Shown: piece by piece, positions 1-14,946 of the stretch
How the letters are laid out: each line of letters begins with the position of its first letter
Position numbering within the stretch: position 1 is the stretch's first letter
Assembly: GCA_028015205.1 (NCBI GenBank)
Contig: CM051518.1
Location: 52,934,372 to 52,998,371 of the forward strand
Length of the DNA stretch: 64,000 nt
Direction of reading: 5' to 3'
Source: Mytilisepta virgata
Taxonomy: Eukaryota > Mollusca > Bivalvia > Mytilida > Mytilidae
Program-made: the position numbers and the translations under genes
The notes under the pieces: generated by a model
The model's database searches: none
What the model was told of the DNA's origin: nothing
The model's input: the letters and a program-made list of their open reading frames with translations, nothing else

Positions 1-588
1 CTAAGCCGGACAAAAATCATTGGAAAGAAAGAAAGAAAGAAAGAAAGAATAATAATAATAACTAGAATTGCAATTGCGAGCAATAGCAGATGTCGCCCCT
101 GGCAGCCATCTAGAAAATGGCGGCCATTTCGAAAAAAAAGTATTGATTGCACACCTTCACATAGTGATCTTACTTTCTGCCAAGTTTCATTCAATTCTAT
201 CCATGTTAAGTTTTTCGCCATTTTAACATCATTTTTCAAAATGGCCGCCAAACGTCTCCAACCGATCGCCATTTTTTTTCATCAGTTTGTTCTTCTAATT
301 GTACTTTACAAACCTACGAAGTTTAATGAAATTCTATGGTACAGTTTTTGAGATATAAACGTTTTAAATTTTCGGAGGGTACCGATCTTTGAATGGCGGC
401 CATCTTGAAAATGGCGGCCATTTCGAAAAAAAAAGTATTGATTGCACATCTTCACATAGTGATCTTACTTTCTGCCAAGTTTCATTCAATTCTATCCAGG
501 CATCTCCGAGAACTAAGCCGGACAAAAATCATTGGAAAGAAAGAAAGAAAGAAAGAAAGAATAATAATAACTAGAATTGCAATTGCGA

Positions 589-1331
589 GCAATAGCAGAT
601 GTCGCCCCTGGCAGCCATCTAGAAAATGGCGGCCATTTCGAAAAAAAAAGTATTGATTGCACACCTTCACATAGTGATCTTACTTTCTGCCAAGTTTCAT
701 TCAATTCTATCCATGTTAAGTTTTTCGCCATTTTAACATCATTTTTCAAAATGGCCGCCAAACGTCTCCAACCGATCGCCATTTTTTTTCATCAGTTTGT
801 TCTTCTAATTGTACTTTACAAACATACAAAGTTTAATGAAATTCTATGGTACAGTTTTTGAGATATAAACGTGTTAAATTACCGATCTATGAATGGCGGC
901 CATCTTGAAAATGGCGGCCATTTTGAAAAAAAAAGTACTGATTGCACACCTTCACATAGTGATCTTACTTTCTGCCAAGTTTCATTCAATTCTATCCATG
1001 TTAAGTTTTTCGCCATTTTAACATCATTTTTCAAAATGGCCGCCAAACGTCTCCAACCGATCGCCATTTTTTTTCATGAGTTTGTTCTTCTAATTGTACT
1101 TTACAAACATACGAAGTTTAATGAAATTCTATGGTACAGTTTTTGAGATATAAACGTTTTAAATTTTCGGAGGGTACCGATCTTTGAATGGCGGCCATCT
1201 TGAAAATGGCGGCCATTTCGAAAAAAAAAGTATTGATTGCACATCTTCACATAGTGATCCTACTTTCTGCCAAGTTTCATTCAATTCTATCCAGGCATCT
1301 CCGAGAACTAAGCCGGACAAAAATCATTGGA

Positions 1332-1367
<36 letters not shown>

Positions 1368-1447
1368 ATAATAATAATAATAATAATAACAAAGAAACGG
1401 AAGAATAACAATATGTCGTCCCGTGACTACGTTCGGGGCGACATAAT
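589..1447 (-). mobile_element. Array unit with three core repeats
   Basis: Most units hold two core repeats, but this one holds three. The extra junction reads GTGTTAAATTACCGATCTATG in place of the usual TTTTAAATTTTCGGAGGG. The unit ends with one hairpin module. The same trimer, with the same private change GATCCTAC for GATCTTAC, recurs exactly 8,323 bp to the right (about 8912-9770). A related trimer junction is at about 30090, and a different shortened junction is at 2608 and 18547. Confidence 0.75.
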
Positions 1448-3062
1448 AACTAGAATTGCAATTGCGAGCAATAGCAGATGTCGCCCCTGGCAGCCATCTT
1501 GAAAATGGCGGCCATTTTGGAAAAAAAAGTACTGATTGCACACCTTCACATAGTGATCTTACTTTCTGCCAAGTTTCATTCAATTCTATCGATGTTAAGT
1601 TTTTCGCCATTTTAACATCATTTTTCAAAATGGCCGCCAAACGTCTCCAACCGATCGCCATTTTTTTTCATGAGTTTGTTCTTCTAATTGTACTTTACAA
1701 ACATACGAAGTTTAATGAAATTCTATGGTACAGTTTTTGAGATATAAACGTTTTAAATTTTCGGAGGGTACCGATCTTTGAATGGCGGCCATCTTGAAAA
1801 TGGCGGCCATTTGGGAAAAAAAAGTATTGATTGCACACCTTCACATAGTGATCTTACTTTCTGCCAAGTTTCATTCAATTCTATCCAGGCATCTCCGAGA
1901 ACTAAGCCGGACAAAAATCATTGGAAAGAAAGAAAGAAAGAATAATAATAATAATAATAATAACTAGAATTGCAATTGCGAGCAATAGCAGATGTCGCCC
2001 CTGGCAGCCATCTTGAAAATGGCGGCCATTTCGAAAAAAAAGTATTGATTGCACACCTTCACATAGTGATCTTACTTTCTGCCAAGTTTCATTCAATTCT
2101 ATCCATGTTAAGTTTTTCGCCATTTTAACATCATTTTTCAAAATGGCCGCCAAACGTCTCCAACCGATCGCCATTTTTTTTCATCAGTTTGTTCTTCTAA
2201 TTGTACTTTACAAACCTACGAAGTTTAATGAAATTCTATGGTACAGTTTTTGAGATATAAACGTTTTAAATTTTCGGAGGGTACCGATCTTTGAATGGCG
2301 GCCATCTTGAAAATGGCGGCCATTTCGAAAAAAAAAGTATTGATTGCACATCTTCACATAGTGATCTTACTTTCTGCCAAGTTTCATTCAATTCTATCCA
2401 GGCATCTCCGAGAACTAAGCCGGACAAAAATCATTGGAAAGAAAGAAAGAAAGAAAGAATAATAACTAGAATTGCAATTGCGAGCAATAGCAGATGTCGC
2501 TCCTGGCAGCCATCTTGAAAATGCGATTTTTTTTCATCAGTTTGTTCTTCTAATTGTGCTTTACAAACCTACGAAGTTTAATGAAATTCTATGGTACAGT
2601 TTTTGAGATTTACCGATCTATGAATGGCGGCCATCTTGAAAATGGCGGCCATTTTGAAAAAAAAAGTATTGATTGCACACCTTCACATAGTGATCTTACT
2701 TTCTGCCAAGTTTCATTCAATTCTATCCATGTTAAGTTTTTCGCCATTTTAACATCATTTTTCAAAATGGCCGCCAAACGTCTCCAACCGATCGCCATTT
2801 TTTTTCATCAGTTTGTTCTTCTAATTGTACTTTACAAACCTACGAAGTTTAATGAAATTCTATGGTACAGTTTTTGAGATATAAACGTTTTAAATTTTCG
2901 GAGGGTACCGATCTTTGAATGGTGGCCATCTTGAAAATGGCGGCCATTTTGAAAAAAAAAGTATTGATTGCACACCTTCACATAGTGATCTTACTTTCTG
3001 CCAAGTTTCATTCAATTCTATCCAGGCATCTCCGAGAACTAAGCCGGACAAAAATCATTGGA

Positions 3063-3098
<36 letters not shown>

Positions 3099-4795
3099 AT
3101 AATAATAATAACAAAGAAACGGAAGAATAACAATATGTCGTCCCGTGACTACGTTCGGGGCGACATAATAATAACAAAGAAACGGAAGAATAACAATATG
3201 TCGTCCCGTGACTACGTTCGGGGCGACATAATAATAATAATAACAAAGAAACGGAAGAATAACAATATGTCGTCCCGTGACTACGTTCGGGGCGACATAA
3301 CTAGAATTGCAATTGCGAGCAATAGCAGATGTCGCCCCTGGCAGCCATCTAGAAAATGGCGGCCATTTCGAAAAAAAAGTATTGATTGCACACCTTCACA
3401 TAGTGATCTTACTTTCTGCCAAGTTTCATTCAATTCTATCCATGTTAAGTTTTTCGCCATTTTAACATCATTTTTCAAAATGGCCGCCAAACGTCTCCAA
3501 CCGATCGCCATTTTTTTTCATCAGTTTGTTCTTCTAATTGTACTTTACAAACCTACGAAGTTTAATGAAATTCTATGGTACAGTTTTTGAGATATAAACG
3601 TTTTAAATTTTCGGAGGGTACCGATCTTTGAATGGCGGCCATCTTGAAAATGGCGGCCATTTCGAAAAAAAAAGTATTGATTGCACATCTTCACATAGTG
3701 ATCTTACTTTCTGCCAAGTTTCATTCAATTCTATCCAGGCATCTCCGAGAACTAAGCCGGACAAAAATCATTGGAAAGAAAGAAAGAAAGAAAGAAAGAA
3801 TAATAATAATAACTAGAATTGCAATTGCGAGCAATAGCAGATGTCGCCCCTGGCAGCCATCTTGAAAATGGCGGCCATTTTGGAAAAAAAAGTATTGATT
3901 GCACACCTTCACATAGTGATCTTACTTTCTGCCAAGTTTCATTCAATTCTATCGATGTTAAGTTTTTCGCCATTTTAACATCATTTTTCAAAATGGCCGC
4001 CAAACGTCTCCAACCGATCGCCATTTTTTTTCATCAGTTTGTTCTTCTAATTGTACTTTACAAACCTACGAAGTTTAATGAAATTCTATAGTACAGTTTT
4101 TGAGATATAAACGTTTTAAATTTTCGGAGGGTACCGATCTTTGAATGGCGGCCATCTTGAAAATGGCGGCCATTTCGAAAAAAAAAGTATTGATTGCACA
4201 TCTTCACATAGTGATCTTACTTTCTGCCAAGTTTCATTCAATTCTATCCAGGCATCTCCGAGAACTAAGCCGGACAAAAATCATTGGAAAGAAAGAAAGA
4301 AAGAATAATAATAATAATAACTAGAATTGCAATTGCGAGCAATAGCAGATGTCGCCCCTGGCAGCCATCTTGAAAATGGCGGCCATTTCGAAAAAAAAGT
4401 ATTGATTGCACACCTTCACATAGTGATCTTACTTTCTGCCAAGTTTCATTCAATTCTATCCATGTTAAGTTTTTCGCCATTTTAACATCATTTTTCAAAA
4501 TGGCCGCCAAACGTCTCCAACCGATCGCCATTTTTTTTCATCAGTTTGTTCTTCTAATTGTACTTTACAAACCTACGAAGTTTAATGAAATTCTATGGTA
4601 CAGTTTTTGAGATATAAACGTTTTAAATTTTCGGAGGGTACCGATCTTTGAATGGCGGCCATCTTGAAAATGGCGGCCATTTCGAAAAAAAAAGTATTGA
4701 TTGCACATCTTCACATAGTGATCTTACTTTCTGCCAAGTTTCATTCAATTCTATCCAGGCATCTCCGAGAACTAAGCCGGACAAAAATCATTGGA

Positions 4796-4827
<32 letters not shown>

Positions 4828-7679
4828 ATAATAATAATAATAACAAAGAAACGGAAGAATAACAATATGTCGTCCCGTGACTACGTTCGGGGCGACATAA
4901 TAATAACAAAGAAACGGAAGAATAACAATATGTCGTCCCGTGACTACGTTCGGGGCGACATAACTAGAATTGCAATTGCGAGCAATAGCAGATGTCGCCC
5001 CTGGCAGCCATCTTGAAAATGGCGGCCATTTCGAAAAAAAAGTATTGATTGCACACCTTCACATAGTGATCTTACTTTCTGCCAAGTTTCATTCAATTCT
5101 ATCCATGTTAAGTTTTTCGCCATTTTAACATCATTTTTCAAAATGGCCGCCAAACGTCTCCAACCGATCGCCATTTTTTTTCATCAGTTTGTTCTTCTAA
5201 TTGTACTTTACAAACCTACGAAGTTTAATGAAATTCTATGGTACAGTTTTTGAGATATAAACGTTTTAAATTTTCGGAGGGTACCGATCTTTGAATGGCG
5301 GCCATCTTGAAAATGGCGGCCATTTCGAAAAAAAAAGTATTGATTGCACATCTTCACATAGTGATCTTACTTTCTGCCAAGTTTCATTCAATTCTATCCA
5401 GGCATCTCCGAGAACTAAGCCGGACAAAAATCATTGGAAAGAAAGAAAGAAAGAAAGAAAGAATAATAATAATAACTAGAATTGCAATTGCGAGCAATAG
5501 CAGATGTCGCCCCTGGCAGCCATCTTCAAAATGGCGGCCATTTTGAAAAAAAAAGTACTGATTGCACACCTTCACATAGTGATCTTACTTTCTGCCAAGT
5601 TTCATTCAATTCTATCGATGTTAAGTTTTTCGCCATTTTAACATCATTTTTCAAAATGGCCGCCAAACGTCTCCAACCGATCGCCATTTTTTTTCATGAG
5701 TTTGTTCTTCTAATTGTACTTTACAAACATACGAAGTTTAATGAAATTCTATGGTACAGTTTTTGAGATATAAACGTTTTAAATTTTCGGAGGGTACCGA
5801 TCTTTGAATGGCGGCCATCTTGAAAATGGCGGCCATTTGGGAAAAAAAAGTATTGATTGCACACCTTCACATAGTGATCTTACTTTCTGCCAAGTTTCAT
5901 TCAATTCTATCCAGGCATCTCCGAGAACTAAGCCGGACAAAAATCATTGGAAAGAAAGAAAGAAAGAAAGAATAATAATAATAACTAGAATTGCAATTGC
6001 GAGCAATAGCAGATGTCGCCCCTGGCAGCCATCTTGAAAATGGCGGCCATTTTGAAAAAAAAAGTACTGATTGCACACCTTCACATAGTGATCTTACTTT
6101 CTGCCAAGTTTCATTCAATTCTATCCATGTTAAGTTTTTCGCCATTTTAACATCATTTTTCAAAATGGCCGCCAAACGTCTCCAACCGATCGCCATTTTT
6201 TTTCATCAGTTTGTTCTTCTAATTGTACTTTACAAACATACGAAGTTTAATGAAATTCTATGGTACAGTTTTTGAGATATAAACGTTTTAAATTTTCGGA
6301 GGGTACCGATCTTTGAATGGCGGCCATCTTGAAAATGGCGGCCATTTGGGAAAAAAAAGTATTGATTGCACACCTTCACATAGTGATCTTACTTTCTGCC
6401 AAGTTTCATTCAATTCTATCCAGGCATCTCCGAGAACTAAGCCGGACAAAAATCATTGGAAAGAAAGAAAGAAAGAATAATAATAATAATAATAATAATA
6501 ACAAAGAAACGGAAGAATAACAATATGTCGTCCCGTGACTACGTTCGGGGCGACATAATAATAATAACAAAGAAACGGAAGAATAACAATATGTCGTCCC
6601 GTGACTACGTTCGGGGCGACATAATAATAATAACAAAGAAACGGAAGAATAACAATATGTCGTCCCGTGACTACGTTCGGGGCGACATAACTAGAATTGC
6701 AATTGCGAGCAATAGCAGATGTCGCCCCTGGCAGCCATCTTGAAAATGGCGGCCATTTTGAAAAAAAAAGTACTGATTGCACACCTTCACATAGTGATCT
6801 TACTTTCTGCCAAGTTTCATTCAATTCTATCGATGTTAAGTTTTTCGCCATTTTAACATCATTTTTCAAAATGGCCGCCAAACGTCTCCAACCGATCGCC
6901 ATTTTTTTTCATGAGTTTGTTCTTCTAATTGTACTTTACAAACATACGAAGTTTAATGAAATTCTATGGTACAGTTTTTGAGATATAAACGTTTTAAATT
7001 TTCGGAGGGTACCGATCTTTGAATGGCGGCCATCTTGAAAATGGCGGCCATTTCGAAAAAAAAAGTATTGATTGCACATCTTCACATAGTGATCTTACTT
7101 TCTGCCAAGTTTCATTCAATTCTATCCAGGCATCTCCGAGAACTAAGCCGGACAAAAATCATTGGAAAGAAAGAAAGAAAGAAAGAAAGAATAATAATAA
7201 TAACTAGAATTGCAATTGCGAGCAATAGCAGATGTCGCCCCTGGCAGCCATCTTCAAAATGGCGGCCATTTTGAAAAAAAAAGTACTGATTGCACACCTT
7301 CACATAGTGATCTTACTTTCTGCCAAGTTTCATTCAATTCTATCGATGTTAAGTTTTTCGCCATTTTAACATCATTTTTCAAAATGGCCGCCAAACGTCT
7401 CCAACCGATCGCCATTTTTTTTCATGAGTTTGTTCTTCTAATTGTACTTTACAAACATACGAAGTTTAATGAAATTCTATGGTACAGTTTTTGAGATATA
7501 AACGTTTTAAATTTTCGGAGGGTACCGATCTTTGAATGGCGGCCATCTTGAAAATGGCGGCCATTTCGAAAAAAAAAGTATTGATTGCACATCTTCACAT
7601 AGTGATCTTACTTTCTGCCAAGTTTCATTCAATTCTATCCAGGCATCTCCGAGAACTAAGCCGGACAAAAATCATTGGA

Positions 7680-7711
<32 letters not shown>

Positions 7712-8778
7712 ATAATAATAATAATAATAATAACAAAGAAACGGAAGAATAACAATATGTCGTCCCGTGACTACGTTCGGGGCGACATAACTAGAATTGC
7801 AATTGCGAGCAATAGCAGATGTCGCCCCTGGCAGCCATCTTGAAAATGGCGGCCATTTTGAAAAAAAAAGTACTGATTGCACACCTTCACATAGTGATCT
7901 TACTTTCTGCCAAGTTTCATTCAATTCTATCGATGTTAAGTTTTTCGCCATTTTAACATCATTTTTCAAAATGGCCGCCAAACGTCTCCAACCGATCGCC
8001 ATTTTTTTTCATGAGTTTGTTCTTCTAATTGTACTTTACAAACATACGAAGTTTAATGAAATTCTATGGTACAGTTTTTGAGATATAAACGTTTTAAATT
8101 TTCGGAGGGTACCGATCTTTGAATGGCGGCCATCTTGAAAATGGCGGCCATTTCGAAAAAAAAAGTATTGATTGCACATCTTCACATAGTGATCTTACTT
8201 TCTGCCAAGTTTCATTCAATTCTATCCAGGCATCTCCGAGAACTAAGCCGGACAAAAATCATTGGAAAGAAAGAAAGAAAGAAAGAAAGAATAATAATAA
8301 TAACTAGAATTGCAATTGCGAGCAATAGCAGATGTCGCCCCTGGCAGCCATCTTGAAAATGGCGGCCATTTCGAAAAAAAAGTATTGATTGCACACCTTC
8401 ACATAGTGATCTTACTTTCTGCCAAGTTTCATTCAATTCTATCCATGTTAAGTTTTTCGCCATTTTAACATCATTTTTCAAAATGGCCGCCAAACGTCTC
8501 CAACCGATCGCCATTTTTTTTCATGAGTTTGTTCTTCTAATTGTACTTTACAAACATACGAAGTTTAATGAAATTCTATGGTACAGTTTTTGAGATATAA
8601 ACGTTTTAAATTTTCGGAGGGTACCGATCTTTGAATGGCGGCCATCTTGAAAATGGCGGCCATTTCGAAAAAAAAAGTATTGATTGCACACCTTCACATA
8701 GTGATCTTACTTTCTGCCAAGTTTCATTCAATTCTATCCAGGCATCTCCGAGAACTAAGCCGGACAAAAATCATTGGA

Positions 8779-8814
<36 letters not shown>

Positions 8815-9654
8815 ATAATAATAATAATAATAATAACAAAGAAACGGAAGAATAACAATATGTCGTCCCGTGACTACGTTCGGGGCGACATAACTAGAAT
8901 TGCAATTGCGAGCAATAGCAGATGTCGCCCCTGGCAGCCATCTAGAAAATGGCGGCCATTTCGAAAAAAAAAGTATTGATTGCACACCTTCACATAGTGA
9001 TCTTACTTTCTGCCAAGTTTCATTCAATTCTATCCATGTTAAGTTTTTCGCCATTTTAACATCATTTTTCAAAATGGCCGCCAAACGTCTCCAACCGATC
9101 GCCATTTTTTTTCATCAGTTTGTTCTTCTAATTGTACTTTACAAACATACAAAGTTTAATGAAATTCTATGGTACAGTTTTTGAGATATAAACGTGTTAA
9201 ATTACCGATCTATGAATGGCGGCCATCTTGAAAATGGCGGCCATTTTGAAAAAAAAAGTACTGATTGCACACCTTCACATAGTGATCTTACTTTCTGCCA
9301 AGTTTCATTCAATTCTATCCATGTTAAGTTTTTCGCCATTTTAACATCATTTTTCAAAATGGCCGCCAAACGTCTCCAACCGATCGCCATTTTTTTTCAT
9401 GAGTTTGTTCTTCTAATTGTACTTTACAAACATACGAAGTTTAATGAAATTCTATGGTACAGTTTTTGAGATATAAACGTTTTAAATTTTCGGAGGGTAC
9501 CGATCTTTGAATGGCGGCCATCTTGAAAATGGCGGCCATTTCGAAAAAAAAAGTATTGATTGCACATCTTCACATAGTGATCCTACTTTCTGCCAAGTTT
9601 CATTCAATTCTATCCAGGCATCTCCGAGAACTAAGCCGGACAAAAATCATTGGA

Positions 9655-9690
<36 letters not shown>

Positions 9691-9768
9691 ATAATAATAA
9701 TAATAATAATAACAAAGAAACGGAAGAATAACAATATGTCGTCCCGTGACTACGTTCGGGGCGACATA

Positions 9769-10334
9769 ACTAGAATTGCAATTGCGAGCAATAGCAGATG
9801 TCGCCCCTGGCAGCCATCTTGAAAATGGCGGCCATTTTGAGGAAAAAAGTACTGATTGCACACCTTCACATAGTGATCTTACTTTCTGCCAAGTTTCATT
9901 CAATTCTATCGATGTTAAGTTTTTCGCCATTTTAACATCATTTTTCAAAATGGCCGCCAAACGTCTCCAACCGATCGCCATTTTTTTTCATGAGTTTGTT
10001 CTTCTAATTGTACTTTACAAACATACGAAGTTTAATGAAATTCTATGGTACAGTTTTTGAGATATAAACGTTTTAAATTTTCGGAGGGTACCGATCTTTG
10101 AATGGCGGCCATCTTGAAAATGGCGGCCATTTCGAAAAAAAAAGTATTGATTGCACATCTTCACATAGTGATCTTACTTTCTGCCAAGTTTCATTCAATT
10201 CTATCCAGGCATCTCCGAGAACTAAGCCGGACAAAAATCATTGGAAAGAAAGAAAGAAAGAAAGAATAATAATAATAACAAAGAAACGGAAGAATAACAA
10301 TATGTCGTCCCGTGACTACGTTCGGGGCGACATA
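9769..10334 (-). mobile_element. Representative complete array unit (566 bp)
   Basis: This unit shows the full anatomy. It opens with ACTAG at 9769-9773, then a stem ATTGC/GCAAT, then the box ATGTCGCCCC at 9798-9807. Two diverged core copies follow, each starting near TGGCGGCCAT and ending near TTCAATTCTATC. Then come (GAAA)n and (AAT)n tracts and one hairpin module with arms at 10302-10311 and 10324-10333. The right arm GGGGCGACAT is the exact reverse complement of the left-end box; the left arm differs by one transition. The next unit starts at 10335 with ACTAG, so the junction is head to tail. Confidence 0.85.
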
Positions 10335-11333
10335 ACTAGAATTGCAATTGCGAGCAATAGCAGATGTCGCCCCTGGCAGCCATCTTCAAAATGGCGGCCA
10401 TTTTGAAAAAAAAAGTACTGATTGCACACCTTCACATAGTGATCTTACTTTCTGCCAAGTTTCATTCAATTCTATCGATGTTAAGTTTTTCGCCATTTTA
10501 ACATCATTTTTCAAAATGGCCGCCAAACGTCTCCAACCGATCGCCATTTTTTTTCATGAGTTTGTTCTTCTAATTGTACTTTACAAACATACGAAGTTTA
10601 ATGAAATTCTATGGTACAGTTTTTGAGATATAAACGTTTTAAATTTTCGGAGGGTACCGATCTTTGAATGGCGGCCATCTTGAAAATGGCGGCCATTTCG
10701 AAAAAAAAAGTATTGATTGCACATCTTCACATAGTGATCTTACTTTCTGCCAAGTTTCATTCAATTCTATCCAGGCATCTCCGAGAACTAAGCCGGACAA
10801 AAATCATTGGAAAGAAAGAAAGAAAGAAAGAAAGAAAGAATAATAATAATAATAATAACTAGAATTGCAATTGCGAGCAATAGCAGATGTCGCCCCTGGC
10901 AGCCATCTTGAAAATGGCGGCCATTTCGAAAAAAAAGTATTGATTGCACACCTTCACATAGTGATCTTACTTTCTGCCAAGTTTCATTCAATTCTATCCA
11001 TGTTAAGTTTTTCGCCATTTTAACATCATTTTTCAAAATGGCCGCCAAACGTCTCCAACCGATCGCCATTTTTTTTCATCAGTTTGTTCTTCTAATTGTA
11101 CTTTACAAACCTACGAAGTTTAATGAAATTCTATGGTACAGTTTTTGAGATATAAACGTTTTAAATTTTCGGAGGGTACCGATCTTTGAATGGCGGCCAT
11201 CTTGAAAATGGCGGCCATTTCGAAAAAAAAAGTATTGATTGCACATCTTCACATAGTGATCTTACTTTCTGCCAAGTTTCATTCAATTCTATCCAGGCAT
11301 CTCCGAGAACTAAGCCGGACAAAAATCATTGGA

Positions 11334-11365
<32 letters not shown>

Positions 11366-14151
11366 ATAATAATAATAATAACAAAGAAACGGAAGAATAA
11401 CAATATGTCGTCCCGTGACTACGTTCGGGGCGACATAATAACAAAGAAACGGAAGAATAACAATATGTCGTCCCGTGACTACGTTCGGGGCGACATAACT
11501 AGAATTGCAATTGCGAGCAATAGCAGATGTCGCCCCTGGCAGCCATCTTGAAAATGGCGGCCATTTTGAAAAAAAAAGTACTGATTGCACACCTTCACAT
11601 AGTGATCTTACTTTCTGCCAAGTTTCATTCAATTCTATCGATGTTAAGTTTTTCGCCATTTTAACATCATTTTTCAAAATGGCCGCCAAACGTCTCCAAC
11701 CGATCGCCATTTTTTTTCATGAGTTTGTTCTTCTAATTGTACTTTACAAACATACGAAGTTTAATGAAATTCTATGGTACAGTTTTTGAGATATAAACGT
11801 TTTAAATTTTCGGAGGGTACCGATCTTTGAATGGCGGCCATCTTGAAAATGGCGGCCATTTCGAAAAAAAAAGTATTGATTGCACATCTTCACATAGTGA
11901 TCTTACTTTCTGCCAAGTTTCATTCAATTCTATCCAGGCATCTCCGAGAACTAAGCCGGACAAAAATCATTGGAAAGAAAGAAAGAAAGAATAATAACTA
12001 GAATTGCAATTGCGAGCAATAGCAGATGTCGCCCCTGGCAGCCATCTTGAAAATGGCGGCCATTTTGGAAAAAAAAGTACTGATTGCACACCTTCACATA
12101 GTGATCTTACTTTCTGCCAAGTTTCATTCAATTCTATCGATGTTAAGTTTTTCGCCATTTTAACATCATTTTTCAAAATGGCCGCCAAACGTCTCCAACC
12201 GATCGCCATTTTTTTTCATGAGTTTGTTCTTCTAATTGTACTTTACAAACATACGAAGTTTAATGAAATTCTATGGTACAGTTTTTGAGATATAAACGTT
12301 TTAAATTTTCGGAGGGTACCGATCTTTGAATGGCGGCCATCTTGAAAATGGCGGCCATTTGGGAAAAAAAAGTATTGATTGCACACCTTCACATAGTGAT
12401 CTTACTTTCTGCCAAGTTTCATTCAATTCTATCCAGGCATCTCCGAGAACTAAGCCGGACAAAAATCATTGGAAAGAAAGAAAGAAAGAATAATAATAAT
12501 AATAATAATAACTAGAATTGCAATTGCGAGCAATAGCAGATGTCGCCCCTGGCAGCCATCTTGAAAATGGCGGCCATTTTGAGGAAAAAAGTACTGATTG
12601 CACACCTTCACATAGTGATCTTACTTTCTGCCAAGTTTCATTCAATTCTATCGATGTTAAGTTTTTCGCCATTTTAACATCATTTTTCAAAATGGCCGCC
12701 AAACGTCTCCAACCGATCGCCATTTTTTTTCATGAGTTTGTTCTTCTAATTGTACTTTACAAACATACGAAGTTTAATGAAATTCTATGGTACAGTTTTT
12801 GAGATATAAACGTTTTAAATTTTCGGAGGGTACCGATCTTTGAATGGCGGCCATCTTGAAAATGGCGGCCATTTCGAAAAAAAAAGTATTGATTGCACAT
12901 CTTCACATAGTGATCTTACTTTCTGCCAAGTTTCATTCAATTCTATCCAGGCATCTCCGAGAACTAAGCCGGACAAAAATCATTGGAAAGAAAGAAAGAA
13001 AGAAAGAATAATAATAATAACAAAGAAACGGAAGAATAACAATATGTCGTCCCGTGACTACGTTCGGGGCGACATAATAATAATAATAACAAAGAAACGG
13101 AAGAATAACAATATGTCGTCCCGTGACTACGTTCGGGGCGACATAATAACTAGAATTGCAATTGCGAGCAATAGCAGATGTCGCCCCTGGCAGCCATCTA
13201 GAAAATGGCGGCCATTTCGAAAAAAAAGTATTGATTGCACACCTTCACATAGTGATCTTACTTTCTGCCAAGTTTCATTCAATTCTATCCATGTTAAGTT
13301 TTTCGCCATTTTAACATCATTTTTCAAAATGGCCGCCAAACGTCTCCAACCGATCGCCATTTTTTTTCATCAGTTTGTTCTTCTAATTGTACTTTACAAA
13401 CCTACGAAGTTTAATGAAATTCTATGGTACAGTTTTTGAGATATAAACGTTTTAAATTTTCGGAGGGTACCGATCTTTGAATGGCGGCCATCTTGAAAAT
13501 GGCGGCCATTTCGAAAAAAAAAGTATTGATTGCACATCTTCACATAGTGATCTTACTTTCTGCCAAGTTTCATTCAATTCTATCCAGGCATCTCCGAGAA
13601 CTAAGCCGGACAAAAATCATTGGAAAGAAAGAAAGAAAGAAAGAAAGAATAATAATAATAACTAGAATTGCAATTGCGAGCAATAGCAGATGTCGCCCCT
13701 GGCAGCCATCTTGAAAATGGCGGCCATTTTGGAAAAAAAAGTACTGATTGCACACCTTCACATAGTGATCTTACTTTCTGCCAAGTTTCATTCAATTCTA
13801 TCGATGTTAAGTTTTTCGCCATTTTAACATCATTTTTCAAAATGGCCGCCAAACGTCTCCAACCGATCGCCATTTTTTTTCATGAGTTTGTTCTTCTAAT
13901 TGTACTTTACAAACATACGAAGTTTAATGAAATTCTATGGTACAGTTTTTGAGATATAAACGTTTTAAATTTTCGGAGGGTACCGATCTTTGAATGGCGG
14001 CCATCTTGAAAATGGCGGCCATTTGGGAAAAAAAAGTATTGATTGCACACCTTCACATAGTGATCTTACTTTCTGCCAAGTTTCATTCAATTCTATCCAG
14101 GCATCTCCGAGAACTAAGCCGGACAAAAATCATTGGAAAGAAAGAAAGAAA

Positions 14152-14191
<40 letters not shown>

Positions 14192-14751
14192 GAAACGGAA
14201 GAATAACAATATGTCGTCCCGTGACTACGTTCGGGGCGACATAATAATAACTAGAATTGCAATTGCGAGCAATAGCAGATGTCGCCCCTGGCAGCCATCT
14301 TGAAAATGGCGGCCATTTCGAAAAAAAAGTATTGATTGCACACCTTCACATAGTGATCTTACTTTCTGCCAAGTTTCATTCAATTCTATCCATGTTAAGT
14401 TTTTCGCCATTTTAACATCATTTTTCAAAATGGCCGCCAAACGTCTCCAACCGATCGCCATTTTTTTTCATCAGTTTGTTCTTCTAATTGTACTTTACAA
14501 ACCTACGAAGTTTAATGAAATTCTATGGTACAGTTTTTGAGATATAAACGTTTTAAATTTTCGGAGGGTACCGATCTTTGAATGGCGGCCATCTTGAAAA
14601 TGGCGGCCATTTCGAAAAAAAAAGTATTGATTGCACATCTTCACATAGTGATCTTACTTTGTGCCAAGTTTCATTCAATTCTATCCAGGCATCTCCGAGA
14701 ACTAAGCCGGACAAAAATCATTGGAAAGAAAGAAAGAAAGAATAATAATAA

Positions 14752-14946
14752 CTAGAATTGCAATTGCGAGCAATAGCAGATGTCGCCCCTGGCAGCCATC
14801 TTGAAAATGGCGGCCATTTCGAAAAAAAAAGTATTGATTGCACACCTTCACATAGTGATCTTACTTTCTGCCAAGTTTCATTCAATTCTATCAAGGCATC
14901 TCCGAGAACTAAGCCGGACAAAAATCATTGGAAAGAAAGAATAATA
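14752..14946 (-). mobile_element. Minimal array unit with a single core repeat
   Basis: From ACTAG to the next ACTAG is only about 195 bp. It has the left end, one core copy, a single short GAAA tract, a short AAT tract and no hairpin. A near-copy is at about 20842-21037. Together with the two- and three-core units this shows that core number varies from one to three, as in other bivalve elements with tandem cores (for example the oyster pearl family). Confidence 0.75.

Noticed and set aside
2919..3590. Long open frames in the array (up to 268 codons, for example 2919-3590, 12840-13439 and 30374-31180)
   Set aside because: They are translations of the repeat, with runs from AAT and GAAA tracts; they occur in many frames on both strands and follow repeat length, not coding constraint.
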